The notes beneath the pieces were generated by a model. It was not told the origin of the DNA and did no database searches. It was given only the letters and a program-made list of their open reading frames with translations. A DNA stretch of 9,589 nucleotides from JBDKTH01 sp964558295 (GTDB lineage Bacteria; Planctomycetota; Planctomycetia; Pirellulales; Thermoguttaceae). This document shows, piece after piece, positions 7,952 to 9,589 of the stretch (the first letter of the stretch is position 1; every line of letters starts with the position of its first letter). The stretch is taken from positions 1 through 9,589 of the forward strand of contig CAZLDQ010000217.1 in NCBI GenBank assembly GCA_964558295.1, in the 5' to 3' direction. Position numbers and translations under genes: made by a program.

Positions 7952-8054
7952 CTGCCGATTGCAAGCGGCAGGTCCTAATCGGCCGGCTGGCGTTTCGTGG
8001 TCCCTCACCTTTCCACGAGACCCGGCCGGCGGCCCGGCGGAAAGGTGAGATTCT
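7952..8054 (+). promoter_or_regulatory. Structured 5' leader that sequesters the ribosome binding site
   Basis: CTCACCTTTCC (8004-8014) pairs perfectly over 11 bp with GGAAAGGTGAG (8039-8049), which contains the Shine-Dalgarno of the gene starting at 8055. A competing stem TCGTGG/CCACGA (7995-8000 with 8013-8018) shares bases 8013-8014 with it, so the two cannot fully coexist. Upstream, CTGCCG/CGGCAG (7952-7957, 7966-7971) competes with GCCGATT/AATCGGC (7954-7960, 7977-7983). GCCGGC at 7982-7987 can also pair with 8025-8030. Mutually exclusive stems in front of a hidden ribosome site resemble a translational switch. No known riboswitch class was recognised. Confidence 0.55.
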
Positions 8055-8801
8055 ATGTCAGATCGCGAAACGCAGCGCCGCTTGTTGGAAATCGCCGAGG
8101 AGCTTGAAGGTATCTACTTCGCCTTCGGCCCCGACGACTTCACTCAAGAGAACTACGCCGGACATCTGTTTGCTGAGGCTGTCGACCTGGGCGCGCTGAA
8201 AACTCTTCCTGATGAAGCATGGCGGGACATCCGGAAGCGGATTCATGCTCACCGCTATGGCTCCGCAAAGCCTAACTGGGGATTGGGGGCCTTCGACAGG
8301 GTCGCAAGAGAAGTAATGGAGCAAGGTTGGGTTATCGACCAGCATCAAGAGTTCATCTGCCGGAAGGTGGCGGGGTTGATTCGACAATCTGTCGATGCCG
8401 GGAAGACGCCCAGCGAGGCAACCAAACCTACCCAGTCCAACACAAGCACGCGTCGGAAAAAGGAAAAGGGCGACGTGGTAGAGCCAAGAATGACAGGAGA
8501 CAAAGCTATTCTTGCGGCCTTGCTGAAACACCACCAGTACAACGGCAATTCAATCATGGTGCATATGCCTATCGGCGTGCGGGAGTTAGCCCGCACCCTA
8601 GTCGGCAAATCCGGCGACCCTCTTCCGGGATGCAGTCCCGCCAGCGTGAAACGCTACTTCGAGAAAAGGTTTAATGGACATGCCAAGTACGAGGCTCTTT
8701 GTCAGTCGAACGGGATTCTGTCTCGCCTGAAGCTCTTGAATGGCGACATCTCTCCCGACGACCTACGTCGAGTGAGAGTGACTCTGGACGGCGACGAGTA
8801 G
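8055..8801 (+). CDS. Element-borne protein of unknown function, possible DNA-binding C-terminus
   Basis: 248 residues; I do not recognise the family. The N-terminal half (1-115) is helical and acidic to neutral (RRLLEIAEELEGI, EAWRDIRKRIHAHRYG, DRVAREVMEQGWVID). A polar, Lys/Ser/Thr-rich linker (about 115-145) with RRKKEKG follows. The C-terminal part (148-230) reads like a winged-helix domain: AILAALLKHHQYN, IGVRELARTLVG as a possible first helix pair, and CSPASVKRYFEKRF as a possible recognition helix. It may be a regulator or replication-related protein of the element. The start ATG is supported by AGGTGAG 5 bases upstream, itself hidden in a hairpin. Two terminators follow, so it is probably transcribed alone. 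Confidence 0.8.
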   Translation: MSDRETQRRLLEIAEELEGIYFAFGPDDFTQENYAGHLFAEAVDLGALKTLPDEAWRDIRKRIHAHRYGSAKPNWGLGAFDRVAREVMEQGWVIDQHQEFICRKVAGLIRQSVDAGKTPSEATKPTQSNTSTRRKKEKGDVVEPRMTGDKAILAALLKHHQYNGNSIMVHMPIGVRELARTLVGKSGDPLPGCSPASVKRYFEKRFNGHAKYEALCQSNGILSRLKLLNGDISPDDLRRVRVTLDGDE

Positions 8802-8824
8802 CGACTGATGCCTGTTGTGTTCGT

Positions 8825-8848
8825 CGGGTGTTTCAAATGAAACACCCG
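8825..8848 (+). terminator. Rho-independent terminator 1 after the 8055 gene
   Basis: A perfect 10-bp stem CGGGTGTTTC/GAAACACCCG with a 4-base AAAT loop, followed by TTTG. It lies 24 bases after the stop codon. The short T run makes it moderate by itself. Confidence 0.7.
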
Positions 8849-8891
8849 TTTGTGAAACAGGCGAAAAATCTTCCAACGACCGCAACCCTAG

Positions 8892-8921
8892 CAGGCTCAA
8901 GCGTTTATCGCTCTGAGCCTG
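8892..8921 (+). terminator. Rho-independent terminator 2 (series with terminator 1)
   Basis: CAGGCTCAAGCG (8892-8903) pairs with CGCT-C-TGAGCCTG (8909-8921), 12 pairs with a single bulged C and a 5-base TTTAT loop, followed by TTTCCTTTTC. Together with the first hairpin it insulates the helix-turn-helix genes from the 8055 transcript. I found no convincing promoter between it and position 9031. Confidence 0.75.
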
Positions 8922-9030
8922 TTTCCTTTTCTTGGTCTCTTTTGGAACACCCAGAAACTAGTAGACGCGTGTGTGCTGGATACGTTGCACGCCGCACGAG
9001 ACTGAGGACCGCCTTTAGGAGGATCGCGGT

Positions 9031-9240
9031 ATGAGCCCCGAAATTCCGTCAGCCAACACGGTTGGCGCGATTGCTGAGCGGCTAAATGAGCCGTTACATC
9101 GCATCGAGTACGTTATCCGCGCTAGGGGGATCGTGCCTATTAGCCGAGCTGGCAACGCTCGGGTATTTTCTGATTCGGACGTCCAGTTCATTGCGTCCGA
9201 GCTGCGCCGGATCGCCGAAGAACGGGGGGCGTCGCTATGA
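9031..9240 (+). CDS. Small MerR-like helix-turn-helix protein
   Basis: 69 residues. Residues 10-57 form a MerR/excisionase-type winged helix: TVGAIAERLNEPLHRIEYVI (helix-turn-helix), then RGIVPISRAGNARVFSDSDV, the wing and following helix usual in this fold. There is no effector domain, as in excisionases and small phage or element regulators. The start is fixed by AGGAGG (9017-9022) 8 bases upstream. Its stop overlaps the next start (ATGA), so the two are translated together. Probable role: directing excision or regulating element genes. Confidence 0.82.
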   Translation: MSPEIPSANTVGAIAERLNEPLHRIEYVIRARGIVPISRAGNARVFSDSDVQFIASELRRIAEERGASL

Positions 9241-9533
9241 GTTCCCCAGTGATTCCCGCTGTCGCCGATCCCTTGCAAGTCATAGCCGAGCGGCTCGACC
9301 TACTCGTCGAGCGTTCCCATGCAGCGCCCCAGGCCCGCTACATGTCCGTCCAGAGCGCGGCCGCATACACGGACCTGTCCCCGGACAGTATCCGCCGCAT
9401 GCTGGAACGTGGAGACCTGACGGCGCTCCGGCCGGTCAGGGGCAAGATCCTAATTGATCGGCAAGAGCTCGATGCTGTGATTCTTGGCAGCACGACAAGG
9501 CCGCGGATGGGGCGGGGGATAAGGAAACGGTAA
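9237..9533 (+). CDS. Excisionase-family (HTH_17-like) DNA-binding protein
   Basis: 98 residues. Residues 36-82 match the excisionase-type helix-turn-helix: YMSVQSAAAYTDLSPDSIRR, MLERGDLTALRPVRGKIL, IDRQELDAVIL. The N-terminal 30 residues include a short helix (DPLQVIAERLDLLVER) and may mediate dimerisation; the C-terminus is basic (RPRMGRGIRKR). The start overlaps the stop of the preceding gene by four bases, so expression is coupled. It probably acts as recombination directionality factor or DNA-binding helper for an integrase encoded to the right. The last 56 bases of the window hold only a GC-rich inverted repeat (CCGCGC 9547-9552, GCGCGG 9566-9571). Confidence 0.85.
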   Translation: MSSPVIPAVADPLQVIAERLDLLVERSHAAPQARYMSVQSAAAYTDLSPDSIRRMLERGDLTALRPVRGKILIDRQELDAVILGSTTRPRMGRGIRKR

Positions 9534-9589
9534 CACACAACCCCCGCCGCGCCCACGCCCCAGGCGCGCGGCTGAGATCCGGGGCAAGG

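Overview
The window looks like a bacterial chromosome segment, most likely from a planctomycete (possibly Pirellulales). The evidence is the character of several proteins: a large lipoprotein whose C-terminal half matches a family I associate with Planctomycetota, a AAA ATPase with an N-terminal winged-helix-like region, and a small Ala/Glu/Lys/Pro-rich lipoprotein. Shine-Dalgarno use is also mixed. This assignment rests on recalled family character, not on a database search.

Left part (1-5900), all on the minus strand. In transcription order, a LysR-type regulator (4957-5883) is followed with no gap, in the same frame, by a RACo-like protein (3100-4956). The latter has an N-terminal plant-type [2Fe-2S] ferredoxin domain and a C-terminal ASKHA ATPase domain, the architecture of reductive activators of corrinoid proteins. 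An AAA ATPase (1634-2998) lies about 100 bases further on, then a 589-base stretch with no convincing gene, then the large lipoprotein (19-1026). Two tandem copies of ATAAG-N5-CTTAT, which contain the LysR T-N11-A motif, overlap a plausible promoter and the LysR start codon, suggesting autoregulation and a leaderless mRNA.

Middle (5900-7700). A plus-strand hypothetical protein (6117-6791) and a minus-strand small lipoprotein (6994-7197) converge on a probable two-way terminator (6873-6901). About 500 bases follow without a supported gene.

Right part (7705-9589). A clear tRNA-Leu(UAG) 5' half stops at the anticodon loop and runs into unrelated sequence. I read this as the junction of an integrated element. 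Next come a cluster of short direct and inverted repeats that look like recombinase arm sites, a perfect TATAAT, and a structured leader in which an 11-bp perfect stem covers the ribosome binding site. Then follow an unrecognised 248-residue protein, two strong terminators in series, and two overlapping small helix-turn-helix genes of the MerR/excisionase type. The element leaves the window to the right; its integrase and other end are not visible. The most interesting parts are this element boundary with its leader, and the LysR/RACo pair with its tandem operator.
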